A stretch of 58,703 bases of DNA, from assembly GCA_963779515.1 (NCBI GenBank), contig CAVZYN010000008.1, forward strand, positions 1-58,703, written 5' to 3'. The DNA is from CAVZYN01 sp963779515 (lineage in GTDB: Bacteria; Pseudomonadota; Alphaproteobacteria; Rhizobiales; Hyphomicrobiaceae). The notes under the pieces were generated by a model. That model was not told the DNA's origin. It saw only the letters and a program-made list of their open reading frames with translations, and did not search any database. Of this stretch, positions 7,395-16,566 are shown in pieces; position 1 is the stretch's first letter, and each line of letters begins with the position of its first letter. A program made the position numbers and the translations under genes.

Positions 7395-10034
7395 TCAGCC
7401 GCGCCGGCCCATGTCGCTGACCACCTTGGGCAGATCGAGCGAACGATGGTCGTCGAACTGATCGTTCCATGGCGTTGTGGTGCGCTCGCCGCGACCCTCA
7501 AGCTCTTGGGCCAGCATCGCCTGCCAGCGGTGGGATGCCGGCAATTCAACCGGGGCATCGGACACGTCGGCGGGGGCTGGACGAGCGTCGCGATCGGGCG
7601 ACGGGGGCGCGATCGCCGCCGCCGGACCTTCTACGACGTCCGCCGAAATTTCTTTTTTTGCAGGTGCAGGTTCGGCGGCTTGCCACGTGCTGTCCAGGAT
7701 GGCGGTGCGGGCGGCGGCGAGGCCACTTGCAAGGCCGGCCATTAGCCCGCCATTGGCGCGACCCGAGAGGCGGACGGTTTCGCGCGTGCGCTCGATCTCG
7801 ACCACGGGATCGGCCGCGGCCGAGGCGCTTGGTGTTTCAACCAACACGGTGACGGGGATCGCGGGCGTGGCGATGACGGGCTCCGTCCGAACGGGCAGCG
7901 GCACGACCTTGTCGGTGGCGATCGGGATGGGCGACTGTTGCGGTACCATGTCTTGCACCGGGAGTGTGTTGCTATTGGCGGCGCGGACGGCGAGTGGCGG
8001 CACCTCATCGGCGCGGGTCGCGGGTTGCGGTGCGCGCGAGAGGGTCGCGCGGATGGCGTCACCAGCGGTTGCAGCTGGGGTCTTGGGTGCGGGTTGGATC
8101 GGCTCCGGCTTGTACTCAGGCGGGTTCGCGCGCGACGGCGCGAAGTCCATGGATGGCGCGGGTCGCGGGAACGATACGTCCTCGGTGGCAAGCGCGGAGG
8201 CGCGCGCTGGCGCCGCAAACGTCGGCTCGATGCGATGGGCAAGCGCTGCGCGGTCGCGGCGGCGGCGCTGATGCTCGGAGCTTTTGGCGGCGCCCATGAC
8301 GGCGCCGAGAATCATCTCGGGCCAGGCGCCAGACTTGAATTGATAGACGCGGAAGGCAGGCTTGCCGAGGTTCTTGCGGACGAGCTTGCCGTCCTTGTTG
8401 CGGACCTCGGGGTTGTAGCACTCGACGAACTTGCTGCCCTGGCGCGTGAGAGATCGCAGCGCCATGCCGTTGGCAACGAACGACCAGGGGCGGATCAGCA
8501 CGCCTTGGCCTTCGAGGGCATAGCAGAGGTTGGCGAGCGCCTGGCCTTCGCGCAGGAGTTCGGCGCGCAGGGGATGATTGCGCGGCGCGTTGAGGGGAAC
8601 TGCAACGTAGTAGCGGCCATTCCAGTCGAAGATGACTTCGCGGAAGATCTCGAAGTGGCGGCGGGTGTCTTCATCCGCGTGGATGTCGTGGAACTTCGAA
8701 ATGATCGGGAAGATCGGGCCGTCTTCGGCCTCGCGCATGCGTTCGCGCGCGGCGGCGAAGCGGTTCATGGGCCGGCCCATGGAGACGAGCAGCAGGCAGA
8801 TGTCGACGAACATGGCGACGGCGAGCGGGAGATAGTCGCGCTTGGAGAGGCCGGGCTGCTCGGAACTGGTGGCGCGGGCGGGTGCTGCGGTTTCGACGGA
8901 CTGCACGGCTTTCTTCTGCAGGTCGCGGAGTTCCTCGGCCGACGGCGGCATCTTGAACGAGAGCGCGCCGATGAAGGTCGCGGTCAGGCGGCGGAAGGCT
9001 TCGATGGTCGCTTCCGAGCCTTCGATGGCGGCCACCTGCGGCTTCTGCAACTCGGGCAGCTGGTCGATGGCGCGCACGACGCCGCGCAGCGCGGTCTGCA
9101 ACTGTGCGTCGGGGCAGGAATATTGCTGGCCGCGCGTATCGAGGAACGTCGTCTTCTCGGCGCGATCGGCGAGATCGGCGCGGATCTGCTTCAGTTGCGG
9201 GTCGGTGCGGAAGGCGTTGAAGCCCGTCACCGTCATGTCGAGTTTGCGGCCGACCGCGCGCATGAAATCGTTGCGGGTGCCGGACTTGGCGTCGATGATG
9301 GATTTATCATCCTTGACGATTTTCGCGAGGTCCACATCGAGCGCGCCCATGTCGCCCTTCACCTGGCCGACGCGGCCCTTGACAAATTGGGAGGCGAACG
9401 AGAAGCGAGCGGCGTCGTCGTCGCGCAGCTTGCGGCGCGGGCCGTCGCCGGGCTTGGAGTTGGGGCAGGATGTGCCCTGCGTGCGCTCGACTTCGGCCTT
9501 TTGCGTGGAGATGGCGGTCAATTGCACGAGTGTGCCTTGCAGCTGTTCGAGCCGGGTGGAGGCCGCGTACAGCGAGCCTTGCACCTGCGTGATGGCGCTT
9601 TCGGCGCCGCGCGTCGCCTCGGATTTGGATTCGAGCACTTTCCAATAGAAGCCGAAGCCGAAGCCGACCGAGATGATCGACAGGAACAGATAGCCGGCGG
9701 CGTAGAGCGTCTTGGTGAAGAGGCCGATCGGCGCGAACAGCTGGTCGAGCAGCCAGATGATCATGGTCATCAGCATCGCGACCGAGAAGCCGGTGACGAG
9801 TTTGTGGACGAGGGGCAGCTCGCCCATGTTGGCTTCGATCAGTTCGAGCATGCCGATGTAGGTCGCGACCCACGACAGAATGCCGAGGCCGGCGACGAGC
9901 ACCACTTTTTTCCAGTCGCGTTTGGGTTGGCCGTCGTGGCCGGAGTCGCGTGGCGGTGCCGAGAGGGCAAAATCGAGTTCGAGGGCGTCGCGGTCCCGGG
10001 GCTGACCCGTCGCCTGCTTCGATCGTGAAAACAT
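7395..10034 (-). CDS. large multidomain membrane protein of unknown function
   Basis: About 879 residues. Three hydrophobic helices near the N-terminus (residues about 35-135) are followed by a long soluble, partly coiled-coil segment with four well-spaced cysteines. A fourth helix lies near residue 410 (LPLAVAMFVDICLLLVSMG). Then comes a compact basic domain of about 150 residues (FREVIFDWNGRYYVAVPLN; WPEMILGAVMGAA), and finally a Pro/Ala-rich, probably disordered tail ending in a conserved-looking cap. If the loop between helices 3 and 4 is periplasmic, the two terminal parts are cytoplasmic. No known family is recognised. ATG at 10034 has GGCGGG upstream; a TTG at 10064 would add ten residues. 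Confidence 0.8.
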   Translation of the reverse strand: MFSRSKQATGQPRDRDALELDFALSAPPRDSGHDGQPKRDWKKVVLVAGLGILSWVATYIGMLELIEANMGELPLVHKLVTGFSVAMLMTMIIWLLDQLFAPIGLFTKTLYAAGYLFLSIISVGFGFGFYWKVLESKSEATRGAESAITQVQGSLYAASTRLEQLQGTLVQLTAISTQKAEVERTQGTSCPNSKPGDGPRRKLRDDDAARFSFASQFVKGRVGQVKGDMGALDVDLAKIVKDDKSIIDAKSGTRNDFMRAVGRKLDMTVTGFNAFRTDPQLKQIRADLADRAEKTTFLDTRGQQYSCPDAQLQTALRGVVRAIDQLPELQKPQVAAIEGSEATIEAFRRLTATFIGALSFKMPPSAEELRDLQKKAVQSVETAAPARATSSEQPGLSKRDYLPLAVAMFVDICLLLVSMGRPMNRFAAARERMREAEDGPIFPIISKFHDIHADEDTRRHFEIFREVIFDWNGRYYVAVPLNAPRNHPLRAELLREGQALANLCYALEGQGVLIRPWSFVANGMALRSLTRQGSKFVECYNPEVRNKDGKLVRKNLGKPAFRVYQFKSGAWPEMILGAVMGAAKSSEHQRRRRDRAALAHRIEPTFAAPARASALATEDVSFPRPAPSMDFAPSRANPPEYKPEPIQPAPKTPAATAGDAIRATLSRAPQPATRADEVPPLAVRAANSNTLPVQDMVPQQSPIPIATDKVVPLPVRTEPVIATPAIPVTVLVETPSASAAADPVVEIERTRETVRLSGRANGGLMAGLASGLAAARTAILDSTWQAAEPAPAKKEISADVVEGPAAAIAPPSPDRDARPAPADVSDAPVELPASHRWQAMLAQELEGRGERTTTPWNDQFDDHRSLDLPKVVSDMGRRG

Positions 10035-10140
10035 GCCAGACCCGCCGATGTTGTGCCGCTTCAAGAGTGACCCAGTGTGCTGAGTAAGCGGGGATATCGG
10101 CGCTAGTTGGTTGGCTTCCCGGCGCCTTCCAGGCTGGATC

Positions 10141-10359
10141 GTGGCGGCGCTGCCTTAGTCGGGTTCCGTTTCCATCCGTCATCCTGGCCGACGAGCCGCG
10201 CTTTCGCGGTGAGGAGAGCCGGGACCCAGCGAAAAAAGTGGCGAAGCCGCAAAGCGCTTGCAATTGGCGGCTTCGATATCGTGCCTTCGGCGCTTCTTGT
10301 GCTGGGTCCCGGATCGGCGCAAAGGGCGCCGTCCGGGATGACGGGCGTTTTGAGTGTGA
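10141..10359. repeat. 219-bp direct repeat, left copy
   Basis: Matches 12955-13173 over 219 bases with about seven mismatches. The inside has inverted ends (CCGTCATCC ... GGGATGACGG) and the strand pair GCCGGGACCCAGCG / GCTGGGTCCCGG, so it is itself a palindromic intergenic element of the type common in Rhizobiales. The 360 bases around it hold no gene. Confidence 0.85.
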
Positions 10360-10428
10360 TGGGCGGCGGCTGGTCTGGGCGCGCGATGCCTCACGCCCGA
10401 CCACGGGTTCGGATGCGGACATTTGGCC

Positions 10429-10872
10429 TCAATGCTCGATCGTGACGTGCAATTGGTGAAACGCGGGGTTGGGCAGACTGGAGGGATGATGCGGCGCTCG
10501 AGGTCGCTTGTCTGGTAACCACGGCCCAAGCCAGTACCAATCATGAAGTTCGATCACACGCGGCCGTGCGACGTCGTTGTTCGCGATCCAGCGCTGCTGC
10601 GGATCGCGCGGAACTCCATCAATCGTCACGGAAAACGCCGCGGCCACATCACGCCGGTATTGACGCGCCCAGTAGGGCGTCGGCAGGCGCTCTGGAAGCA
10701 CTGTTTGATAGTCACGAATATTACAGTCCGGGAACATTTCTATTGATTGTCCATCCGCATAATTGAGCGAAGAAGATCGGTAGCGGGCGGGAAAGATAGC
10801 CCAGCCACAAGATGGCCCTGACGGGCGGCAAGGTGGATTGAATTGCGCCTCAGATGGTCCAGGCTCGGACAT
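10429..10872 (-). CDS. hypothetical protein (uncertain)
   Basis: A 147-codon frame, no family recognised. The middle reads like real protein (CNIRDYQTVLPERLPTPYWA; RPRVIELHDWYWLGPWL), but the N-terminal third is low in complexity. The frame stays open about 40 codons upstream of the ATG without another start, so the gene may be truncated at its 5' end. It lies just downstream of the IS630-split gene, in the accessory segment between the two direct repeats. Confidence 0.4.
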   Translation of the reverse strand: MSEPGPSEAQFNPPCRPSGPSCGWAIFPARYRSSSLNYADGQSIEMFPDCNIRDYQTVLPERLPTPYWARQYRRDVAAAFSVTIDGVPRDPQQRWIANNDVARPRVIELHDWYWLGPWLPDKRPRAPHHPSSLPNPAFHQLHVTIEH

Positions 10873-11439
10873 CTCAAAGTACGGTGATGCCGAATAGGGA
10901 CAAGGGAGGGCGTAGAAGACGCAATAATCTTGCGTTCCGCGCCGGCCAATCTGGAAACACTCAAGATTATGGCTCGAGGATGACTTAAAAGATTAGTCGC
11001 TGCCGGTTCGTCGTCTGGCAGAAGCGTGACATCGGAGGCAAGCCATCGTTTCCTGGAGGTTGCATGAACAAGTCGCGATACTTAAGGACAATATCGGGAG
11101 AATGTTCACCGCCTTGCTCAGGTAGGACGATTTCCACGCATTCCCATTCATCGGCCGTCGCATCGAGCGGTGCCAGCGGCAACGTCGGCTCGGGTTTGGC
11201 GCGTTGCGCCGCGAGCGCCGTCAACATGAGATCGGTCGGGAAGGTGATGGCGGATCGCCGCAAGCCGGAGCGCCAATGGCCGTTGAACCAGCCGCCAACG
11301 ACCTCCAGGCGCCCGGGACCATCGGCCTCGACGCGGCCCGTCGGCCAAATACGAAATGCTTCCATCACCGCATCGTCGACACGTACGAAGGCGCCATAAC
11401 GCGGCACGGGCGCTGTCGCATTGCGCTCACGGCGGTCTA

Positions 11440-12585
11440 GTGCCCGCTATCACACATGACTGAGTTACGATTGCACTATCGCGCTGCGTCGTGTCGTGAT
11501 TTAACATGGCATGATTACAGCGGCACAGAAAGTCCGGTTGCGGCGTGGTGATCGCGCGATCCTCGAGGCGCGGGTGCGGGCGCCCACGACTGAGCAGCGT
11601 CATGCTCTACGGGCGCGCATTGTGCTGGCGGCCGCTACGGGGCTAGCGACGCGTGTGATCGGCCGCGATCTCGATACGACGCCGACCACAGTGAGCCTTT
11701 GGCGCATCCGTTACGCGCAAGAAGGTCTTGATGGGTTGGAAGATCGCGACCGTGGCGGCCCGCCTGCACTCTACGGCGAGAAGACCGACGCGGCCATTCG
11801 CAAGGTTCTCGATTCTCCGCCACCGAAGGGTTTTGCGCGGTGGAGCGGGCCGTTGATCGCCGGCGCGTTGGGCAACGTCGATGTGCAATACGTGTGGCGA
11901 TCGCTGCGCAAGCAGAAGATCGACCTCGCTGGACGCAAGAGCTGGTGCGAGAGCAACGATCCGGATTTTGCCACCAAAGCCGCCGATGTGGTTGGGCTCT
12001 ATTTGGCGCCGCCCAAGAACGCGGTCGTTCTCTGCATCGATGAAAAGCCGTCGATCCAGGCGCTGGAGCGGGAGCAGGGCTATTTAAAACTGCCCAATGG
12101 CCGTGCGTTGACGGGCCACAGCCACGACTACAAGCGGCACGGCACAACGACGTTGTTCGCGGCCTTCGAAGTGGCCACAGGCAAGGTCAAGGCCGCACAC
12201 AAGAAGCGCCGCCGCCGCAAGGAATTTCTCGACTTCATGGACGAAATCGTCGCGGCCTATCCCAACCGCCGCCTTGAAGTCATCCTCGACAATTTGAACA
12301 CGCACAGGAAGAATGACGATTGGCTGAAGCGCCATCCGCGTGTCACATTCCACTATACGCCGACGCGGGCCTCCTGGCTCAATCAGGTCGAAGGCTGGTT
12401 TTCGATCCTGCAGGGCCAATCGCTGACGGGCGCTTCCTTCACTTCGGTCGCGCAAGTGCGGGAGCACATCGATGCCTTCATCAAAGCCTACAACGAAGAC
12501 GCTGAACCCTTCGTGTGGACCAAATCCAAAGTTCACCAGCGCCGCGTCAAAGGCCGCCGTCTTAGGGACTTGTGATTCCGGGTAC
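11440..12585 (+). mobile_element. IS630-family insertion sequence
   Basis: A 1146-bp element flanked on each side by TA (11438-11439 and 12586-12587), the usual IS630/Tc1 target duplication. The imperfect terminal inverted repeats begin GTGCCCGCTATCACA (left) and GTACCCGGAATCACA (right, reverse strand). It contains one intact transposase gene. Confidence 0.9.
11511..12575 (+). CDS. IS630-family transposase
   Basis: A 354-residue DDE transposase. The N-terminal helix-turn-helix (about residues 15-75, with TTPTTVSLWRIRYAQEGLDG) binds the element's ends. The catalytic triad is visible: Asp in VVLCIDEKPSIQ, Asp in LEVILDNLNTH, and Glu in SWLNQVEGWFSIL, the pattern of the IS630-Tc1-mariner superfamily. 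The frame is uninterrupted, so the element may be active. Confidence 0.95.
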   Translation: MITAAQKVRLRRGDRAILEARVRAPTTEQRHALRARIVLAAATGLATRVIGRDLDTTPTTVSLWRIRYAQEGLDGLEDRDRGGPPALYGEKTDAAIRKVLDSPPPKGFARWSGPLIAGALGNVDVQYVWRSLRKQKIDLAGRKSWCESNDPDFATKAADVVGLYLAPPKNAVVLCIDEKPSIQALEREQGYLKLPNGRALTGHSHDYKRHGTTTLFAAFEVATGKVKAAHKKRRRRKEFLDFMDEIVAAYPNRRLEVILDNLNTHRKNDDWLKRHPRVTFHYTPTRASWLNQVEGWFSILQGQSLTGASFTSVAQVREHIDAFIKAYNEDAEPFVWTKSKVHQRRVKGRRLRDL

Positions 12586-12954
12586 TAGTGCGGCTGAAAG
12601 GTTGTGATCGACCACGATGCGGCCAAGGTCCCGGTTCCAGCCAACGGCGAGTGGGTACCTGAGTTCGGGATGTTGATAGTTAAACCGCTGCCACGTCAGC
12701 GTCTGTCCATCGGCGTGTGCAGCCCGCACCGCAGCCAGATCGTCGCCCGCAAGCGGCCCGACGTGCTCGATCATTTCGCCCGTAATGGTGTGGGTCATCG
12801 CCTCGCGGGTGTCCGCCCGCTCGTGCCGCCACCAACCAAGATCAAATCTGCTCAAGGCTCACCTCTGACGTTCCATGCTCTGCCGCAGAATCAGGAGTTA
12901 CGACGCTGTGTGCGGAACATGGTCCAGTCAAGCGCGAGGTTGCCGTCCTTGCTC

Positions 12955-13173
12955 GTGGCGGCGCTGCCTTAGTCGGGTTCGGTTTCTATCCGTCATCCTG
13001 GCCGACGAGCCGCGCTTTCGCGGTGAGGAGAGCCGGGACCCAGCGAAAAAAGTGGCGAAGCCGCAAAGCGCTTGCAATTGGCGGCTTCGATATCGTGCCT
13101 TCGGCGCTTCTTGTGCTGGGTCCCGGATCGGTGCGAAGGGCGCCGTCCGGGATGACGAGCGCTTGGAGTGTGA
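12955..13173. repeat. 219-bp direct repeat, right copy
   Basis: The second copy of the element at 10141-10359, in the same orientation, with about seven base differences concentrated at both ends. The two copies bound a 2.6-kb segment with the IS630-split gene. Confidence 0.85.
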
Positions 13174-13180
13174 CCGAGCG

Positions 13181-13222
13181 TCAATTGGTCTGGAAGATGC
13201 GGGATCTCCAGTCGTCGTGGTC
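13181..13222 (-). pseudogene. relic resembling the 3' end of the penicillin-binding protein gene
   Basis: Read on the minus strand, this stretch ends RDHDDWRSRIFQTN plus stop. The intact gene at 13893 ends RERDDWKSRVFQTQ plus stop. The DNA also matches (CCAGTCGTCG is shared). An in-frame stop lies a few codons upstream, so only a tail of about 19 codons remains. Confidence 0.6.
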
Positions 13223-13277
13223 GCGCGAGTCACTGTAGGTTCACATGCGCGGAATCGGAGCCGATCGGAGGACCAGC

Positions 13278-13676
13278 ATGGCGAACCTGATAACGTTTGT
13301 GACCAATCGGTTTGATCCGGCGAAGGAAACGCCGAATGACATCAATCCAATCGCAGGAGAAGCGGTGCTGCTGTGGCTGCGGCAACGGCTGACGGCCGAG
13401 GGCTATGACATCACTAAGCCCGCGACCGAGGATTGGGGCTGGTATGTTACCGCGTCCAAGGGCGGCGCGACCTACATGATCGGGGCCAGCGGCGAGCCGG
13501 AGGAGGCCAATCCAGAGGTGCACTGGACGATCCAATTTGAAAAAACCCGCTCCCTCAAGGACAGGCTGTTCGGCAAGAACAAGCTGGCGGCTGACGATGC
13601 GCTAGTGCGCGCCGTCGAACGGTTGCTGCGTGGTGAGGCCGATTTCCGGGATGTGTCCGTCGATACGGGCGTCTGA
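13278..13676 (+). CDS. hypothetical protein, 132 residues
   Basis: A small soluble protein without signal or membrane segment. The start at 13278 is supported by GGAGG upstream. Notable segments are GEAVLLWLRQRLTAEGYDIT and TEDWGWYVTASKGGATYMIG, followed by HWTIQFEKTRSLKDRLFGKN. The EDWGWYV motif occurs in several small bacterial families of unknown role, so no function is assigned. It stands alone between repeat elements. Confidence 0.75.
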   Translation: MANLITFVTNRFDPAKETPNDINPIAGEAVLLWLRQRLTAEGYDITKPATEDWGWYVTASKGGATYMIGASGEPEEANPEVHWTIQFEKTRSLKDRLFGKNKLAADDALVRAVERLLRGEADFRDVSVDTGV

Positions 13677-13726
13677 CGCGACGGTATGGACCGGCCGGCG
13701 GTCTGCCGTGCGGCTGGCATCACAAC

Positions 13727-13871
13727 AGCCGTCATCCGAGGCCTTGTGCGCCTTGTGCCTCGGATCCAGGATCACCGCGCGCGCGATGAAGAAGCAGTGC
13801 GTGTCGACGGGCGTGCCCCATCGCTGCGTCACGGAGTATAGGTGCCCGGCACAAGGCCTGGCATGACGGCT
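13727..13871. repeat. dispersed palindromic element, copy 3
   Basis: A 145-bp copy of the AGCCGTCA/TGACGGCT element. The left arm holds a short internal duplication (GCCTTGT twice). The right arm carries GCCCGGCACAAGGCCTGGC. It lies directly downstream of the convergent penicillin-binding protein gene. Confidence 0.7.
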
Positions 13872-13892
13872 GTGGGCGGCGCAGATTGGTCA

Positions 13893-16400
13893 TCACTGCG
13901 TCTGGAACACCCGGGATTTCCAGTCGTCGCGTTCGCGGGGGACGGCGGGCGTGCGCGGCGCGGCGGTGGGCGCCGGCGTCGTGGCTTGCGGCGCGGCGGC
14001 GACGACGGGTTTTGGCAAGGGACCAGGATTGGTGCGGGCGTGGTCCTTGAGATCGCCGAGCAGGGTTTCGAGCAGCGGCACGGCGGCTTGGGATGCGTGA
14101 ATGCTGCGCGCCCACGGATCGCGGGCTGAGCCGGTGCCGACGAGGACGAGATAGGAATAGGCGGCGCCGTTCGAGAATTGCAGGCCGCCGGTGATCCAGG
14201 TGTCGACGGTTGAATTCGGGTCTTCCGTCACCGACGTTCCGGTTTTCGCGAAATGCAGACGCAGATCCGTGCGCGCCGCCGGGCACCAATGCGCGAGTGT
14301 CTTCAAGGTGCCGTGCGCTGCGCCGGCCGACTTGTAGCAGAGCGGCGCCTGCAGCAGCGCCTTCAAGAGGCCGTGGCCGTCCGCCCTGATGATGCTGTTC
14401 GGCACGATCATCGAGGGATCGCCGGCGCTGAGTGATTGGGAGTCCGGGCTCGTGTAGTCGTAGGTCTTGATCAGGCTCGGCAGTCGGACGGGCTTGCCGC
14501 CCTGGTCGGTCAAGGCCGCGAGCACGACGCTCGCCATCTGATGCACGCGGCGGGGCGCGCCGGAGATCAAGCCGCGCACGGCGGCGGTGGAGGCGGGGGT
14601 TGCGTCCTCGGTGCCAACGCCCGGCGGCATGGTGAAATGGAACGCCTCGATCAGGCGGCGCACGCGCTCCTGGCCGAGTTGCGCCGCGCGCCATTCGAGC
14701 GGCCGGTTCAGCGAGCAGGCAAACGACACGAGCGCGCGACGGCCCTGCGTCAGCGATCCGGTGCCCTTGTCGCAGGTGTCGAGGCCGCGTTCGGGCGCGA
14801 GACTGTCGGTGTAGAGCGACTCGGTGCTGTCGCGGTGCTCATTCGCAAGGCCGATGGCGAGCAGGATCTTGCCGGTCGAGGCGATGTTGCGGCTCTCGCG
14901 GGCGATGTCGTAGCGCCCGGTCGCAGCGTCACGCGCGAACGGCGAGCCGAAGTAGGGGGCGACCTCGCCGGATTCGTAATAGCGGACGATCTCGCCCTTG
15001 GCGTTGGCGGCGACGACGGCGACATGCGGCATCTTCCGATCAGCGAGAATTTTTGCGGGATCGAGCGTGTAGCCTGGATTGAAGCGGCTCTGGTAGGTCG
15101 CGTCGACCTTGGCGAGTTCCGCCTTGATGCGCTCGTGGAAGCCGAGGTTGTCGTTGACGTCGAGCGTCGTCGTCACGCCGCGCACGTATTCGCGCCAGCC
15201 GAAGCCGTAAGCCTGTTTCATTTCCTCGCGGATGCCGAAGCGGGCGGCGGGCATCAGTGCGTTGGCGCGGATGGCGGGATTGGCGTGCGCGCGCTTGGCC
15301 ATCGCTGGCGCATAGGTGTCGAGCGCCTGCTGCAGCTTGGGTTTTACGCGCGGATCGGGCGGGCCGGAGCCGAGCTGGATCAGTTCGAACAAGACTTTGG
15401 TCTTTTCGGCTTCATCGGTTATCAGGCGTTCCGCACAGGTGCGGGCACGCACTTCGGCGATATAGCGCCAGCGGTCGAGGCGGACTTCGTTCAACTTGTC
15501 GTTTCCCGTCAACAAAATGATCGGCTTGTTGACGGCGGAGGCGAGCACGTACTGCTCGGCGGTCGAGAGATCCTTGGCTTCCTTGCCGAACACGATGCGG
15601 CTCGTCACTTCGACGCCGTGCAGCGGTGCGCCGCCGGTGCGCTGGGCGAGCCAGATGTGGTTCGCCGCCCACTGCTTCAGCGGCGTGATGTCGCCGCCGC
15701 GCGTCAGTTCGTGATAGACGACGGGCGCCAGCCACCACTCTTTGAATTTTCGGCGCAGTTTCGTCGCGCCGCCCTCAGCACTGCTCGGCGGCGTGTTGTG
15801 AATCACGCGCACAAACTGCATCGGCAGCGTCGAGCCGCCAACGCCGAGGCTCGGGCGTTTGCGCGCGATGGTGCGGGTGATGGACGTGTAGGGGATCTTC
15901 AGCACGCCGTAGAGGTCGATGCCGTAGGGATTGAGCCAGCCGCCGAGATAGCGGTCCTCGTGATAGACGAGGCAATTCCAGTAGGCGTCGGGCACCTGGT
16001 GCACGGGAATGGATTTGTGATCGGGATTGGCGGTGTAGTCGCCGATCTGGATGTTTTCGTCGGTGTAGTTGACGTCGCGGCGGCTATCGAGGCGGGGATC
16101 GAAGGTGCCGACGAAATTGCCGCCGCGATCGTAGACGGCGGTCGCGAGCCAGCGTTCGGCGGCGTAGCGGAGCTTATCCGCCATGAAGTATTGGCCGACG
16201 ACGCCGCGGATCGGCGCGACGACGTAGACGAGGGTGACCGCGAAGGCGACATAGCCGAGGGCGAGGGCGGGGAGATAGCGCAGCGGCCCGAGGCGCGGGC
16301 TGAAGGCGGTGATGGCGAGCGCGCGGCCGAGAATGCGGACCGGCGCGACAAGGATCGCCTCAATGAGGTGCAGCAACGATCTGATTAGAGCTGCGATCAT
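13893..16400 (-). CDS. bifunctional penicillin-binding protein (class A-like)
   Basis: An inner-membrane peptidoglycan synthase of 835 residues. A membrane anchor lies around residues 42-65. A glycosyltransferase-51 domain follows, with the catalytic-type YHEDRYLGG (Glu148) and GGSTLPMQ (residues 189-195). The penicillin-binding transpeptidase domain has Ser508-x-x-Lys511 in STGK, SLN at 563-565, and KTGTS from Lys719. A Pro/Ala-rich tail ends the protein. The GGSTLPMQ motif differs from the usual GGSTITQQ, so glycosyltransferase activity may be altered. The start ATG at 16400 fits the first membrane-proximal basic segment. Confidence 0.92.
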   Translation of the reverse strand: MIAALIRSLLHLIEAILVAPVRILGRALAITAFSPRLGPLRYLPALALGYVAFAVTLVYVVAPIRGVVGQYFMADKLRYAAERWLATAVYDRGGNFVGTFDPRLDSRRDVNYTDENIQIGDYTANPDHKSIPVHQVPDAYWNCLVYHEDRYLGGWLNPYGIDLYGVLKIPYTSITRTIARKRPSLGVGGSTLPMQFVRVIHNTPPSSAEGGATKLRRKFKEWWLAPVVYHELTRGGDITPLKQWAANHIWLAQRTGGAPLHGVEVTSRIVFGKEAKDLSTAEQYVLASAVNKPIILLTGNDKLNEVRLDRWRYIAEVRARTCAERLITDEAEKTKVLFELIQLGSGPPDPRVKPKLQQALDTYAPAMAKRAHANPAIRANALMPAARFGIREEMKQAYGFGWREYVRGVTTTLDVNDNLGFHERIKAELAKVDATYQSRFNPGYTLDPAKILADRKMPHVAVVAANAKGEIVRYYESGEVAPYFGSPFARDAATGRYDIARESRNIASTGKILLAIGLANEHRDSTESLYTDSLAPERGLDTCDKGTGSLTQGRRALVSFACSLNRPLEWRAAQLGQERVRRLIEAFHFTMPPGVGTEDATPASTAAVRGLISGAPRRVHQMASVVLAALTDQGGKPVRLPSLIKTYDYTSPDSQSLSAGDPSMIVPNSIIRADGHGLLKALLQAPLCYKSAGAAHGTLKTLAHWCPAARTDLRLHFAKTGTSVTEDPNSTVDTWITGGLQFSNGAAYSYLVLVGTGSARDPWARSIHASQAAVPLLETLLGDLKDHARTNPGPLPKPVVAAAPQATTPAPTAAPRTPAVPRERDDWKSRVFQTQ

Positions 16401-16566
16401 GCGACGCCGGCTGTTTCCCGCACCGAGGGCCCCGCGCCCCCGATGGATGCTCAGCTAACGGGTGTTTGTGGCGGCGTGCGGCCGTGATTGGGGCGGGGAC
16501 GGGGCGTGTGGGTTCCAATCCAGCGCAAAACCCATCAGCCGTCATGCCAGGCCGCCGTGCCACGGC

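Larger units (their letters stand above)
10985..12855 (-). pseudogene. unknown gene split by the IS630-family element
   Basis: Two fragments of one gene flank the insertion. The 5' part runs from a TTG at 12855 (GAGGTGAG ribosome site) to the TA at 12586; the 3' part runs from 11437 to a TAA at 10985. Removing 11440-12585 plus one TA joins them in frame (…NLSAAL + DRRERNATAPV…), giving a 240-residue protein. The rebuilt sequence contains YPLAVGWNRDLGRIVVDHN and LEVVGGWFNGHWRSGLRR; no family was recognised. As it stands, the 5' fragment ends a few codons inside the element. Restoring the frame by exact excision argues that the gene was intact shortly before the insertion. Confidence 0.85.

Noticed and set aside
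7938..10028. A 696-codon open frame antisense to the large membrane protein gene
   Set aside because: In GC-rich DNA long antisense frames are common. Its product is a Gly/Ala/Glu/Arg mix without motifs, while the minus-strand product has helices and domains.
14436..16388. A 650-codon open frame antisense to the penicillin-binding protein gene
   Set aside because: The minus-strand gene carries all catalytic motifs; the plus-strand product is low in complexity.
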